Assembly (NCBI GenBank): GCA_963841845.1
Contig: CAWJEG010000005.1
Span: 310,001 to 374,000 of the forward strand
From: CAVVGZ01 sp963841845
GTDB lineage: Bacteria; Chloroflexota; Anaerolineae; Anaerolineales; Anaerolineaceae
Direction: 5' to 3'
Length of the DNA: 64,000 nucleotides
Part shown: positions 8,658 through 18,451 of the stretch, one piece after another
Numbering within the stretch: position 1 is the first letter of the stretch
How the letters are laid out: every line of letters begins with the position of its first letter
Made by a program: the position numbers and the translations under genes
Notes under the pieces: model-generated
Told to the model about the DNA's origin: nothing
Database searches by the model: none
Seen by the model: only the letters and a program-made list of their open reading frames with translations

Positions 8658-10679
8658 ATGCCTGCCGCTAAACAAAAAGACTTCATCGGGTTGCTGTTCC
8701 TGTCTGGTTTTGTTATCCTAATGGTGGGGGCATGCTGGGACATTTATCAGCGATACGGAATTCTTATCCGGGATAAACGTTTTTCCGACCTGGGTTCGTT
8801 CCCTGTAGTCCTCGGGATGGTCATTGGGGTAACTGCAATTGTCTTTCTCCAATTTTTCTCTCCCGGTAAAATTCAGCCTCTTGCAAGATTCCGCCCGCGA
8901 AAAAAAGGCCTGGGATACTTAATCGTAATCAGCACCACAATTTTCACGATCTGGTTATTAATCAAGTCCACCTGGGGCGGTATGGCTCTAACTCCTTCTT
9001 TATTGCGCACTTTCCTGATCTTAACCGTCATCGGGTTCAATACCTGGATAATAACTGACGATCCGGACACGTTTTATGGATGGCAAGCCTTCCTGACCTG
9101 CTCAATCCTGATGGGGGCTGCTGCGGTAATTGGTGTTGAATTGCATGGTGCAGCCGATTATCCCTTCCAGCTTTCCTGGTCAGAAGGTAACCGTTTCTGG
9201 GATTATTCCATTATGTTTGGAAAAGACCGTTACCGCTATCCTTCAGATGAAGCCATTTTTGCTTTTATCAATCCAGTAAGACAATTTTTATGGGGCATAC
9301 CTTTTCTTTTCAAAAGTGCAGATATCCAGTTTGTCCGCCTCTGGAGTGGATTGCTGTTTTGCCTGCCCTATTTTTTCCTGGGTTCATTGGTTTTTTGGGC
9401 AAAAGAAACGCATAAATGGGGGCAAACCTTCTTGCTGGCTTGCTGGAGCATGCTATTTCTCAACCAGGGCCCTGTCTACGCCCCGCTGGTCATAAGCGCC
9501 ATCCTTGTGGCGGGAGCCCGCTTTCTTCCGCTTTGGCTGGCATTTATCATCATCGCAGCCAGTGGATACCTGGCTCAGGTAAGCCGGATTACCTGGATGT
9601 TCGCACCGGCAATCTGGGCTGTCCTCATTTCTATGCTGGAACCGGTTAAACAAGGGATCAATCTTCCCGAAAGGTACCGGCTGGTGCGCTCCGTTCTTTG
9701 GGGATTTGCCGGGGTTTTGGGAGGGTATTTATTCGAAAAAGTGATGGGATTATTCGATCCTGCTGCCGCAGTTGTACCTTCTAAAGCCAGTTTAGTGAGC
9801 GTGGACGGGATAAGTTCCTTGATCAGCAACCAGCCGCTGATCTGGAATCGGTTGCTTCCCAATCCAACCTATCCGCTGGGAATTTTGATCAACTTACTGC
9901 TGGCGGTCCTTCCTGTGTTGATTCTGGTTGGAGCGCTTATGCTCAGCAAAAAATGGCAGCTCAGCATCCTGCAATACCTTACCATCTTTTTGGCCTTGGC
10001 TGGTACCCTGGTTGTTGGATTGATTGTCAGCGTTAAAATTGGCGGCGGCAATAACCTGCATAACATGGATATGTTCCTGATTACTTTGCTGATTGTGGCT
10101 GCATATGCCTGGCATAACAGCAGCAAGGTATGGATAGCCACTCCCCAACCACTTTGGGTGGCACTCCTCCTGGTTTTTATGATTTATTACCCCCTATTTC
10201 AACTGTTATTAAACACCAATCCGTTGGTGTTCCCTGACAATCAAATAATTACCGAAACTCTTGAGGATGTTCAGGGATATGTGGATTATGCGGATTCGGA
10301 TAATGTCCTTTTTATTGACCAGAGGCAGTTATTAACTTTTGCATATATTACGGATGTTGATTTAATCCCGCAATATGAAAAAAAGCATTTAATGGACAAT
10401 GCCTTGCGTTCAAATGAAAGCTATTTCGAAAATTTTTACCGGGATATAGCGGATCAACGATTTTCATTGATAGTCAGTGAACCCCTCTGGGTGAAATTCC
10501 AGGGCGAAGACTATCAGTTTGGCAACGAAAATGATATTTGGGTAAAATGGGTCTCCATTCCCATCCTGTGCTATTACAAGATTGAATATACCAACCAGGA
10601 ACTAGGCATCCAGCTATTAACACCAAGAGATATTGACACTGAAATCCTGGGTCCCGATTGTCCAGTCCCAAAAGAATAA
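8658..10679 (+). CDS. Large multi-span membrane protein, SWSEGNR family (paralogue A)
   Basis: The 673-residue protein has about 12 hydrophobic spans and a soluble C-terminal segment of about 130 residues. I do not recognise a named family. It is a clear paralogue of the protein at 12462-14444. Both share DYPF-LSWSEGNRFWDYS at about residues 165-180, FVRLW/FQIRLW, SVKIGGG.NLHN.DMFLI near 455, FIDHRQLLTFGY-like near 555, and SQFG/YQFGNEND.WVKWVSIP near 620. The conserved acidic loop resembles the catalytic loop position of GT-C transferases, so a glycosyltransferase or ligase role is possible but inferred. It lies between a GT4 gene and a flippase. Confidence 0.6.
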   Translation: MPAAKQKDFIGLLFLSGFVILMVGACWDIYQRYGILIRDKRFSDLGSFPVVLGMVIGVTAIVFLQFFSPGKIQPLARFRPRKKGLGYLIVISTTIFTIWLLIKSTWGGMALTPSLLRTFLILTVIGFNTWIITDDPDTFYGWQAFLTCSILMGAAAVIGVELHGAADYPFQLSWSEGNRFWDYSIMFGKDRYRYPSDEAIFAFINPVRQFLWGIPFLFKSADIQFVRLWSGLLFCLPYFFLGSLVFWAKETHKWGQTFLLACWSMLFLNQGPVYAPLVISAILVAGARFLPLWLAFIIIAASGYLAQVSRITWMFAPAIWAVLISMLEPVKQGINLPERYRLVRSVLWGFAGVLGGYLFEKVMGLFDPAAAVVPSKASLVSVDGISSLISNQPLIWNRLLPNPTYPLGILINLLLAVLPVLILVGALMLSKKWQLSILQYLTIFLALAGTLVVGLIVSVKIGGGNNLHNMDMFLITLLIVAAYAWHNSSKVWIATPQPLWVALLLVFMIYYPLFQLLLNTNPLVFPDNQIITETLEDVQGYVDYADSDNVLFIDQRQLLTFAYITDVDLIPQYEKKHLMDNALRSNESYFENFYRDIADQRFSLIVSEPLWVKFQGEDYQFGNENDIWVKWVSIPILCYYKIEYTNQELGIQLLTPRDIDTEILGPDCPVPKE

Positions 10680-10755
10680 ACCTGATGTGATTATTTGGAT
10701 CGTCAGCCAATATCGATAATTAGCTCCTGAAAGGAAAGACCCGGGAAGACAGAAT

Positions 10756-12210
10756 ATGCTGTTGAATGATAATCTGGGAAAACGAAGCGTTCGATCCGTC
10801 AAATGGAACCTGGTTGGCAGCGCCATTGAGGTTCTATTAATATTCGTTAAGCAGATTATATTGGCTCGTTTGCTTCCCGTAGAGACATTTGGCATCTATT
10901 TTGGAGCAAGCTCAGTGATCAATATTGTCCTGGCGCTGAGCAGCTTCGGGATGGGGGGTGCATTTCTTCACAGGACAAAAGAAACCGATGATATCCAGCA
11001 CACTGCTGGAATACATTTCACCTTACAGTTGATTTTTAATATTGTCTGGACTGTATTGATGTTGTCCGGGATTTATCTTTTTACCGACCCCTTAGAGCAG
11101 GATTATCGCATTGCACTGGTGATAATCACCCTTACAACCACCATTTCACAAATTACCGTCACCCACAGACTCATCCTCATCAGGGAGGTCAAGCATCAAA
11201 GACTGGCTGTTTTACGGATAGTCCGCATTGTATTGATTGTCATCACCTCAGCCATCGTAGCTATTTACGGTTTTAATATTTATGCACTGTTGATGGACAA
11301 CATCCTGACAGCTCTAATGAATATCCTGTTTTTCATTATCTTGCGTCCGGTTTGGAAGCCAAAACTAATCTGGTCGATCCAGGCATTTAAGTACTTCATC
11401 AATTTTGGAGCCAGGCAGGTTGTTGGCACCTGGTTGTTCGACGCATTACAACGAATTGATAAATTGTGGATCATGAATTTCCTTGGTGATACACCGCTTG
11501 GCTTTTATTCCAAGGCTTATTCATTTGCAAAATTTCCGAATGAATTCCTTGGTACTACCATGGATGAAGTCGCTGTAGGAACCTATGCGGAACTAAAATA
11601 TGACCGGGAGGGGATCTCGCACGCCTTCACCAGGGCTAATTCTGTCATCATTCGGGCAGGATTTTATATTGTTGGTATTATGGCCCTGGTCGCTCCTGAG
11701 TTTATCCGGATTGCTCTGGGGATTAAATGGATGCCGATGCTGGCAACATTCCGGCTGCTGCTGCCTTTTACCATGCTTGATCCCATAAAAAATACGCTTT
11801 CATCAATTTTTATAGCCGTCGGTAAACCGGAAATCATCGTCAATGTCCGGGTGTCCCAGCTGGTTGTCCTTGCGATCGGTTTATTCTCGTTAGGTAACCT
11901 CTTTGGAATCGAGGGTGCTGCAATGGCAATTGATCTTATGGTCATTATCGGGACGTTCTATATGCTCCACCTGGCCAGGAAATATGTGGATTTCTCTCTC
12001 AAGAAATTGTTCGCTTTTCCAGCATTTGGTTTATTCCTGGGACTGGCCGGTGGATATCTCGGAATGATGCTGTTCCCTGCACTGGAAGTTGACATCCTGA
12101 CAGCAATGATTAAATCCATTCTTTTTACAGGATTATACGGGGCAATTTTGGTCATCTTCGACCGCCAGGAAATTTTGGCCATTCTAAAAACAATTCGTAA
12201 AAATTTTTAA
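10756..12210 (+). CDS. Lipopolysaccharide-type flippase (WzxC-like, MOP superfamily)
   Basis: The 484-residue, roughly 12-14-span protein opens with SVKWNLVGSAIEVLLIFVKQIILARLLPVETFGIYF, matching the WzxC/TuaB group of polysaccharide flippases. An AGGAAAG-like ribosome site lies 5' of the ATG at 10756. It belongs to a different subfamily from the flippase at 4279-5826. It sits between two paralogous membrane proteins, which suggests a three-gene unit that assembles and exports one glycan. The direction of flipping and the substrate are inferred from the family only. Confidence 0.87.
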   Translation: MLLNDNLGKRSVRSVKWNLVGSAIEVLLIFVKQIILARLLPVETFGIYFGASSVINIVLALSSFGMGGAFLHRTKETDDIQHTAGIHFTLQLIFNIVWTVLMLSGIYLFTDPLEQDYRIALVIITLTTTISQITVTHRLILIREVKHQRLAVLRIVRIVLIVITSAIVAIYGFNIYALLMDNILTALMNILFFIILRPVWKPKLIWSIQAFKYFINFGARQVVGTWLFDALQRIDKLWIMNFLGDTPLGFYSKAYSFAKFPNEFLGTTMDEVAVGTYAELKYDREGISHAFTRANSVIIRAGFYIVGIMALVAPEFIRIALGIKWMPMLATFRLLLPFTMLDPIKNTLSSIFIAVGKPEIIVNVRVSQLVVLAIGLFSLGNLFGIEGAAMAIDLMVIIGTFYMLHLARKYVDFSLKKLFAFPAFGLFLGLAGGYLGMMLFPALEVDILTAMIKSILFTGLYGAILVIFDRQEILAILKTIRKNF

Positions 12211-12461
12211 TAATCCCGCCTCAAAAATCGCATACTCCTTCGCACGGCAACAATAATCTCATAAAATCTGCCCTTTAATGGTATTATTCGTTTTATGAGC
12301 CAAGGGTTTTCAGCCCATAAATCCGCCAAATTTTCCAAAATAGCCAATCTCTGTATCATTTGCTGGTCTAAAAGCTGCCCGATCGATCCATGCAGCCTGC
12401 TTATAAGTAGATTCCAACCTTTGAAAACCCATCCAGTCCAGCCTCACATTGATGAATTAAA

Positions 12462-14444
12462 ATGCATTCAAACCCGCCCTCAAAAAAATTAAAATTCCTT
12501 GCAACTACCGGGATATTCGCCCTGGTGTTTTGGAGTTTCCTGGATCTGAGGGAGATTTACTCAGATGTGTTTGCGGTCAGTCACCGGTTTCCATATTCAC
12601 TTCCGCTTATTGCAGGATTCATCCTGGTTATCAGTACCCTATCATTATTTGTAATTTGGAAGTCTGAAAAGGCTGCAGCCTGGATTGGATTATTGAAAAT
12701 AAAATCCTGGATGAAATGGGGAATCGCCGGTGTCATTTTTTTGGGATTCAGTTATTTCCTCTTGATGACCAAATGGGGAGCGGTTTTTTCAGGAACTGCA
12801 ATCCGAACATTCTTTATATACGCCTCATTTTTTCTTGCCTTTCTGTTCCTCAGGGAAAAAACCAATTTTTGGCCTGAATTTCAAACCATCCTTGCGTCCC
12901 TGATCCTTTTCGGAACTATTTTTACTTTAGTCTGGACATTTCAAGGGGTTACTGATTATCCGTTCCGTTTATCCTGGTCGGAAGGGAACCGCTTCTGGGA
13001 TTATTCAGTATTGTTCGGTCACCGCCTGTACAATTTCCCGGCAGATGAGCCAATCCCGGCTTATATAGACCTGGGACGGCAAAGCCTGTGGGGATTACCC
13101 TTTTTATTTACATCACCAACGATATTTCAAATCCGCCTATGGAATGCAATATTATATTCACTGCCATATTTCCTCCTGGGTATTTTAGTTTTCAGGAAAA
13201 AGAATATAAATCCTGCCACCTGGGTTCTAATTGGATTATGGACTTTCCTTTTTTTTACACTTGGCCCCATTTATTCACCGCTGGTCCTGGCTGCAATCCT
13301 GGTAACTGTCTCAATGAGATTACCTTTCGTGATAACCCTGCTGCTGGTTGGAGTAGCCGGTTACTATGCAGAACTGACACGTTACACCTGGATGTTTGCG
13401 CCGGCAATCTGGGCCTGGGTGATCAGTTTTGGAAAAATCCCCCGCGACCAAATTGCATTTAAATCCAAGCCTGTGCTGCAATCCCTGGCACTAACCGCAG
13501 CTGGAATAATCGGCGGTTTCATTGTGCCTCTGATCCGTGAACAATCAAGAACCTCAGCAAGCGGAGACACCGCCAATGTCCTCAGTGAAGGCGGGCTGGC
13601 TTATCTTTTTGGCAGGCAGCCGCTTCTGTGGGACCGGCTGCTTCCAAATCCCACTTTTAACCTGGGCTTGTTACCTGCTTTGATACTTGCCACCGCTCCT
13701 ATCCTGATCCTTCTTTTCCTCTTCTGGAAATCCGGGATATGGGATATAAGCAGGATTCAGCAAATCTCAATCATCCTGGGATTGTCAGCGTTTCTGGTAG
13801 TGGGTATTATTGTCAGCGTCAAGATTGGCGGTGGCAGTAATCTCCATAATTTTGATATGTTCCTGATTTGTGTATTATTTGTCATGGGGCTTGCCTGGGA
13901 AAAAGGGGCTGGTCTTTGGGGGTTAAATCATTCTTCTGTTTTGGTACATTCCCTCATATTTCTGGCGGTAGCTTACCCGGCGATAAATGGAATCTACTCT
14001 GCCCAGCCCATTAAGCTACCCGATAAAGCAAAAATCGAAAATGCGTTGGAGAAAATCAACCAAAAAGTGTCGATGGCAGACCAACAAGGAGAGGTTTTAT
14101 TTATCGATCATCGCCAGCTATTAACCTTTGGCTATGTTGAGAAAATCAAGCTTGTCCCTGACTATGAAAAAAAATGGCTGATGGATGAAGCAATCTCAGG
14201 TAATGAAGCGTTTTTTGTGCCTTTTTATGAAGATCTAAAACAGAAGCGATTTGCATTAATTGTCACAGAACCTCTCCGGGGTATTACCCAGGGAGATGAG
14301 AGCCAGTTTGGTTTGGAAAATGACGCCTGGGTGAAATGGGTATCCATCCCGGTTTTGGATTATTACAAGCCTGTTTTCACGGACGTTGATATTGGTGTCC
14401 AGCTACTCGAACCGATCAAAATTCCACCGGAAGTCTCTGAATAA
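12462..14444 (+). CDS. Large multi-span membrane protein, SWSEGNR family (paralogue B)
   Basis: The 660-residue, multi-span protein is collinear with the paralogue at 8658-10679. Shared blocks are VTDYPFRLSWSEGNRFWDYS, then YPADE/NFPADE, RQSLWGLPFLF, SVKIGGGSNLHNFDMFL, FIDHRQLLTFGY and WVKWVSIPVLDYYK. The duplication is old, since the DNA is divergent while the motif blocks are kept. No catalytic family is recognised. The Glu and Asp of the SWSEGNR...D block are candidates for active-site residues of a GT-C-type enzyme. The start is the ATG at 12462, 251 bp after the flippase. Confidence 0.6.
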   Translation: MHSNPPSKKLKFLATTGIFALVFWSFLDLREIYSDVFAVSHRFPYSLPLIAGFILVISTLSLFVIWKSEKAAAWIGLLKIKSWMKWGIAGVIFLGFSYFLLMTKWGAVFSGTAIRTFFIYASFFLAFLFLREKTNFWPEFQTILASLILFGTIFTLVWTFQGVTDYPFRLSWSEGNRFWDYSVLFGHRLYNFPADEPIPAYIDLGRQSLWGLPFLFTSPTIFQIRLWNAILYSLPYFLLGILVFRKKNINPATWVLIGLWTFLFFTLGPIYSPLVLAAILVTVSMRLPFVITLLLVGVAGYYAELTRYTWMFAPAIWAWVISFGKIPRDQIAFKSKPVLQSLALTAAGIIGGFIVPLIREQSRTSASGDTANVLSEGGLAYLFGRQPLLWDRLLPNPTFNLGLLPALILATAPILILLFLFWKSGIWDISRIQQISIILGLSAFLVVGIIVSVKIGGGSNLHNFDMFLICVLFVMGLAWEKGAGLWGLNHSSVLVHSLIFLAVAYPAINGIYSAQPIKLPDKAKIENALEKINQKVSMADQQGEVLFIDHRQLLTFGYVEKIKLVPDYEKKWLMDEAISGNEAFFVPFYEDLKQKRFALIVTEPLRGITQGDESQFGLENDAWVKWVSIPVLDYYKPVFTDVDIGVQLLEPIKIPPEVSE

Positions 14445-14499
14445 ATTTCGCAGGCATTAAAATCTACGGTAATCAAGCATATCATTGTGGAGCAGGTAA

Positions 14500-16507
14500 A
14501 TGAGTCCAACCCTTCAAAATATAATTGATGTACTTCCTTCTCTCCTGTGGAGTTCTTGTTGGATTCTTGGGGGGATCTGGATTGTGCAGGCCTCATTTAA
14601 CCTCCGCCGTCATGAACAGGTGATTACCGGAATAACCACTGGTTTAGCCATTGAAACACTGTTGGCAAATATGTTTTCCTGGTTTATTCCCGTGCCGCAA
14701 TCATTCTGGATTTCTGCTGTGGCTGTCTTTATCGGCGGTTTGGTATTAATGCTTAATAAAAGTGGCATGCGTTCGTTATACCAAATTCCAATTTACCCCG
14801 GTCAACTGCTCCTGCTCCTTTTTCTTATTTATTTATTTACCGGCATTGGACGCGGGTTGGCTATATTGGACGATTATGCACATCTTCCCACCCTCTCTTT
14901 ACTGGCAAGTGGAGAAATTCCACCCCGCTTTGCTCTCGACCCCGATATCACCTATGGTTATCATTATTTTTTGATGCTCTTTGCCGCTCAGCTGATGAGA
15001 CTGGCTGATGTATTTCCCTGGACTGCATTGGATATTTCCCGGGGGATTTCTTTCGGGCTGGCCATTATCCTGGCAGGTGTGTGGACTCAAAGGTTGACCC
15101 GCAGTTTTTTAGGCGGAATTTATGGAAGTTTGATGCACATGTTTGCCATGGGTACTCGCTGGCTGCTCCTGCTTTTACCGGCTGGAATCCTGGTTATCAT
15201 CTCCCAGGAAATTACCATGATTGGCAGTGGTGCCGCCAGCGGCCCTGACCTGGCAACGGCACTGCTCGGACCATGGGCAATTGAAGGAGCAGGACCTATC
15301 CCTTATCCATTTGCATTTGCAAACGGAAATATAACACCAGGCGTGATGCGTCATGCCGCTAATGGCATGATCAGTTCCGCCATCACCCTGGTAATCCTGC
15401 TGACATTTAATCGTTGGAAATCCTGGCCTGGGGCGATTGTTTTGGTTTTATTGATCGCCTGCTCTGGTCTGCTTGGCGAGGTTGGCCTGGTCCTGGAAAT
15501 TGCAGGTGTGGGAAGCCTGTTACTTGTTTATATGCTGCAGCATAAAACGATTAATTTGCCAAAATCTCTCAAGATTTGGTCTCTCGTTTTTATAGCTGGA
15601 TGGCTTATTGCCCTGGTACAAGGAGGGACAATCACGGATTTAATTAGAGGCATATCCAGGGAGACATTTCTTGGGGAAGAGTTTGTGTCCTACCAATCCG
15701 TGACATTTACCCCTGTATGGCCTCCCACAATTGTCTCATCCCATCTGGGAATTCTAGAGATGGATAACCCCTGGCATCTTCTGGCTGCGTTCCTGGAAAT
15801 CGGACCGATCATCCTGGTGCTGCCTCTAACCCTCATCTGGGGTCTTAAAGCATACCGGATAGGGCGCTGGTATGAAGCAGTGATGATGGCATCTGTTGCC
15901 ATCAGCCTGGTTTTGTTTTTTGTGCAGTTTTCCGGTTCATCCGGAGTGCGCAATACCACCAGGCTTGTATTCCCTGATTGGTAAATGCTGGTTTTGGGCA
16001 CCACCGTTGGTTTGGATTTGGGCATCCCACCGCTCGAAGATTACCCGCGGCATCGCCGTTGGTCTCAGCCTGGTCGTCATGCTGGGTGGAATTGTCCTGC
16101 TTGGTATTCAGCTGCCAGCCATACAGAAACCGGTCTATACCTATTTCATAGAAGAATTGGATGCCCAAATGGAAAAACAATACTGGGATAGGCTGGAAAA
16201 GGAGGCTGTCATCTTCGATCCCACCCCTTCGCGTGCTCCGGTTGTATTTGGCAGGCCAACCGACTCCTCCCTTTCCTGGCATGTAACCAAGGAAAGCTGG
16301 GAACGGCTTTATGAAAAACCGGATCCGATTCAACTTCACAAATACGGATTCGATTACGCATACCTGGACTCCACCTATTTTGGAGACCTGGATCCCCAGT
16401 ATCAGGAATTGCTTGAGGGTCCCTGCGTAATTCCGGTTCATCAAATCACCTCAAAAATGGGCGACGAGTATCGCCTTCTGCTGGACCTTCGCTCTTGCAG
16501 CGAATAA
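14500..16507 (+). CDS. Multi-span membrane protein, possible GT-C enzyme (frameshifted)
   Basis: The repaired product is about 668 residues. The first frame (494 codons) gives about 12 hydrophobic spans and ends at TTRLVFPDW. The +1 frame carries on with YSLIGKCWFWAPPLVWIWA, further spans and a soluble tail (VIFDPTPSRAPVVFGRPTDSSLSWHVTKESW...EYRLLLDLRSCSE). The break is near 15967, where a surplus G in 'aggcttgtat' would restore LYSLIG. The loop LAILDDYAHLPTLSLLASG near residue 125 contains acidic residues typical of GT-C enzymes. It is the last gene of the polysaccharide block; the exact family is not recognised. Confidence 0.6.
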
Positions 16508-16524
16508 CAAGTGAACCGATCGGA

Positions 16525-18265
16525 ATGAAAATGAGCAATCCACTGACGAATCAGGAAATTGCGGATATTTTTGAGAAGATAGCCAATTTGCTTGAAATCA
16601 AAGGGGATGTTATTTATAAAACATTGGCCTACCGTCGGGCAGCCGAGAATATCCGGAATTTGCCTGAAGATGTCTATAAACTGCAAAAAGAGAATAAATT
16701 ATCCGAAATCCCGGGGGTTGGTAAAGCAATTTCGGAAAAAATCGACGAGATTATTACCACCGGAAAATTAGACTTTTTAGAGAAACTTGAGAGGGAAGTC
16801 CCGCCCTCTCTGATCGAGGTGCTCCAGATACCGGATGTTGGTCCCAAAAAAGCTGCCCTCTTCTGGAAGGAAGCAGGCATCACGAACCTGATCGAACTTG
16901 AGCAGGCTGCCAGTACTGGCGGGTTACGCGGGCTGCCAGGTATGGGGGAGAAATCGGAGAAACGTATCCTGGATGGAATTAAAGATGTACCAGCGCCGCA
17001 GCAATCGCATGCTTCTCGGGCAGGCCTGGCAGGTTGCTCATACCTGGTTGGATTGGCTGCGATCTTTACCGGGTGTACACAAGGCTGAGGCCGGCGGCAG
17101 CTTAAATCGCTGGAAACCAACAATTGGTGATCTGGATTTCGTGGTTTCCTCCTATGAACCGGTGGAAGTGATGCAGTCTTTCATTAACCATGAAGAGGTT
17201 AATCGAATTCTCGGACATGGAGAAAATAAGTCCAGTATTGAACTCAAATCGAAAATCCGAATTCAGCTCTGGATCCAGCCTCCAGAAAGATTTGGCAGTC
17301 TTTGGCAGTATTCTACTGGATCGAAAGAACATAATGTGCATCTCCGGGAACACGCCCAGCGTATCGGGTACTCGCTTTCGGAACGAGGCATCCAGGGCTC
17401 CAATGGGAAGGAGATTCTCTGTCCGGATGAAGCCGATGTCTACCAGACGCTGGGAATGGCCTGGATCCCTCCTGAGCTCAGGGAAGACCGGGGTGAAATC
17501 CAGGCAGCTCTAAACAACCGTCTGCCAATCCTTTTAGATCCGAATGACCTGACCTCCGACTTGCACATGCACTCCACCTGGAGTGATGGCAAATCAAGCA
17601 TCGAAGAAATGGCTTTAGCTGCTTTAGAAAAAGGACTGCGCTTAATCTGCATCTGCGACCACTCCGCAAGCCTGGGGATTGCACGTGGATTAAACCAGGA
17701 ACGGCTTGCAGAGCAGCGTATAGAAATTGACCGGGTTCAGCAGAGTATTGGCAAATCACTCCAAATTCTCCAGGGGGTAGAGTTGGAAATCCTTGCAGAT
17801 GGGAAACTTGATTTTCCGGATGAGGTGTTACAGAATCTCGATCTGGTAGTTGCCTCCCTGCACACCAGCTTGCGCCAACCAAGGGAAACGATTACTGAGC
17901 GGCTGTTAATGGCAATAAGAAACCCACATGTTGATATCATTGGACATCCTAGTGGAAGACTTCTACCAAACCGGGAGGGAGCTGATCTTGATTGGGATAT
18001 CATTCTGCAGGCAGCAGCGGATCATGGGGTTGCTTTGGAAATAAACTCGGATCCCAGCCGGTTGGACCTGGATGAAATTCACGCCCGGAAAGCCGCAGAA
18101 ATGGGCATTTTGATGTGCATTAACAGCGATGCACACTCATTTGATGCCTTGCCAATTACCCGATTTGGAATATCCGTTGCACGGAGAGCCTGGGTAAACC
18201 CGGAATTAATAATAAATACCTGGCCAAATGAAAAAATCCTGGAATGGACGAAAATCCGTCACTAG
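16525..18265 (+). CDS. polX: DNA polymerase X family with C-terminal PHP domain (frameshifted)
   Basis: The helix-hairpin-helix N-terminus carries IPGVGKAISEKIDEI and IPDVGPKKAALFW, then LRGLPGMGEKSEKRI. The nucleotidyltransferase core keeps GDLDFVV, the metal-binding DxD. The PHP domain is intact: DLHMHSTWSDG, CDHS, GVELEI, SLH, GHPSGR, EINSDPSRLD, NSDAHS. The frame shifts +1 near 16990 (one extra C in 'gtaccagcg'), joining GIKDV to QRRSNRMLLGQAW. The total is about 580 residues, normal for bacterial PolX. The start is taken at ATG 16525; 16531 is an alternative. Its roles are gap filling and 3'-end processing in base-excision repair. Confidence 0.9.
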
Positions 18266-18352
18266 ATGGCTGTTTCGATTAATCCCAAATCCTAAGGGTA
18301 GGATTAGCTGATACTGCCGTGTTACCCAAAAAACAATCCGCCAGAAACCGTA

Positions 18353-18361
18353 TGATATAAT
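18353..18361 (+). promoter_or_regulatory. Extended -10 promoter candidate (TGATATAAT)
   Basis: A TG-A-TATAAT extended -10 lies 90 bases upstream of the phosphorylase ATG at 18452. No good -35 is visible, which fits the extended -10 class. It would drive the phosphorylase and the UPF0316 gene. Confidence 0.4.
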
Positions 18362-18451
18362 TAAAGATTGCCTGTTTACTACCAGCCTGGGAATGTCAGA
18401 CTAATTTCCAGATCTACATATGCAAAAATTAAAAGGTAAAGGTACTTATAA

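Noticed and set aside
12295..12492. A 65-codon frame preceded by a TGGTATTAT extended -10-like box
   Set aside because: The composition is not protein-like, there is no family, and it overlaps the start of the next membrane protein; probably chance.
15902..16444. A 180-codon minus-strand frame
   Set aside because: It lies opposite the frameshifted membrane protein and has no recognisable domain or ribosome site.
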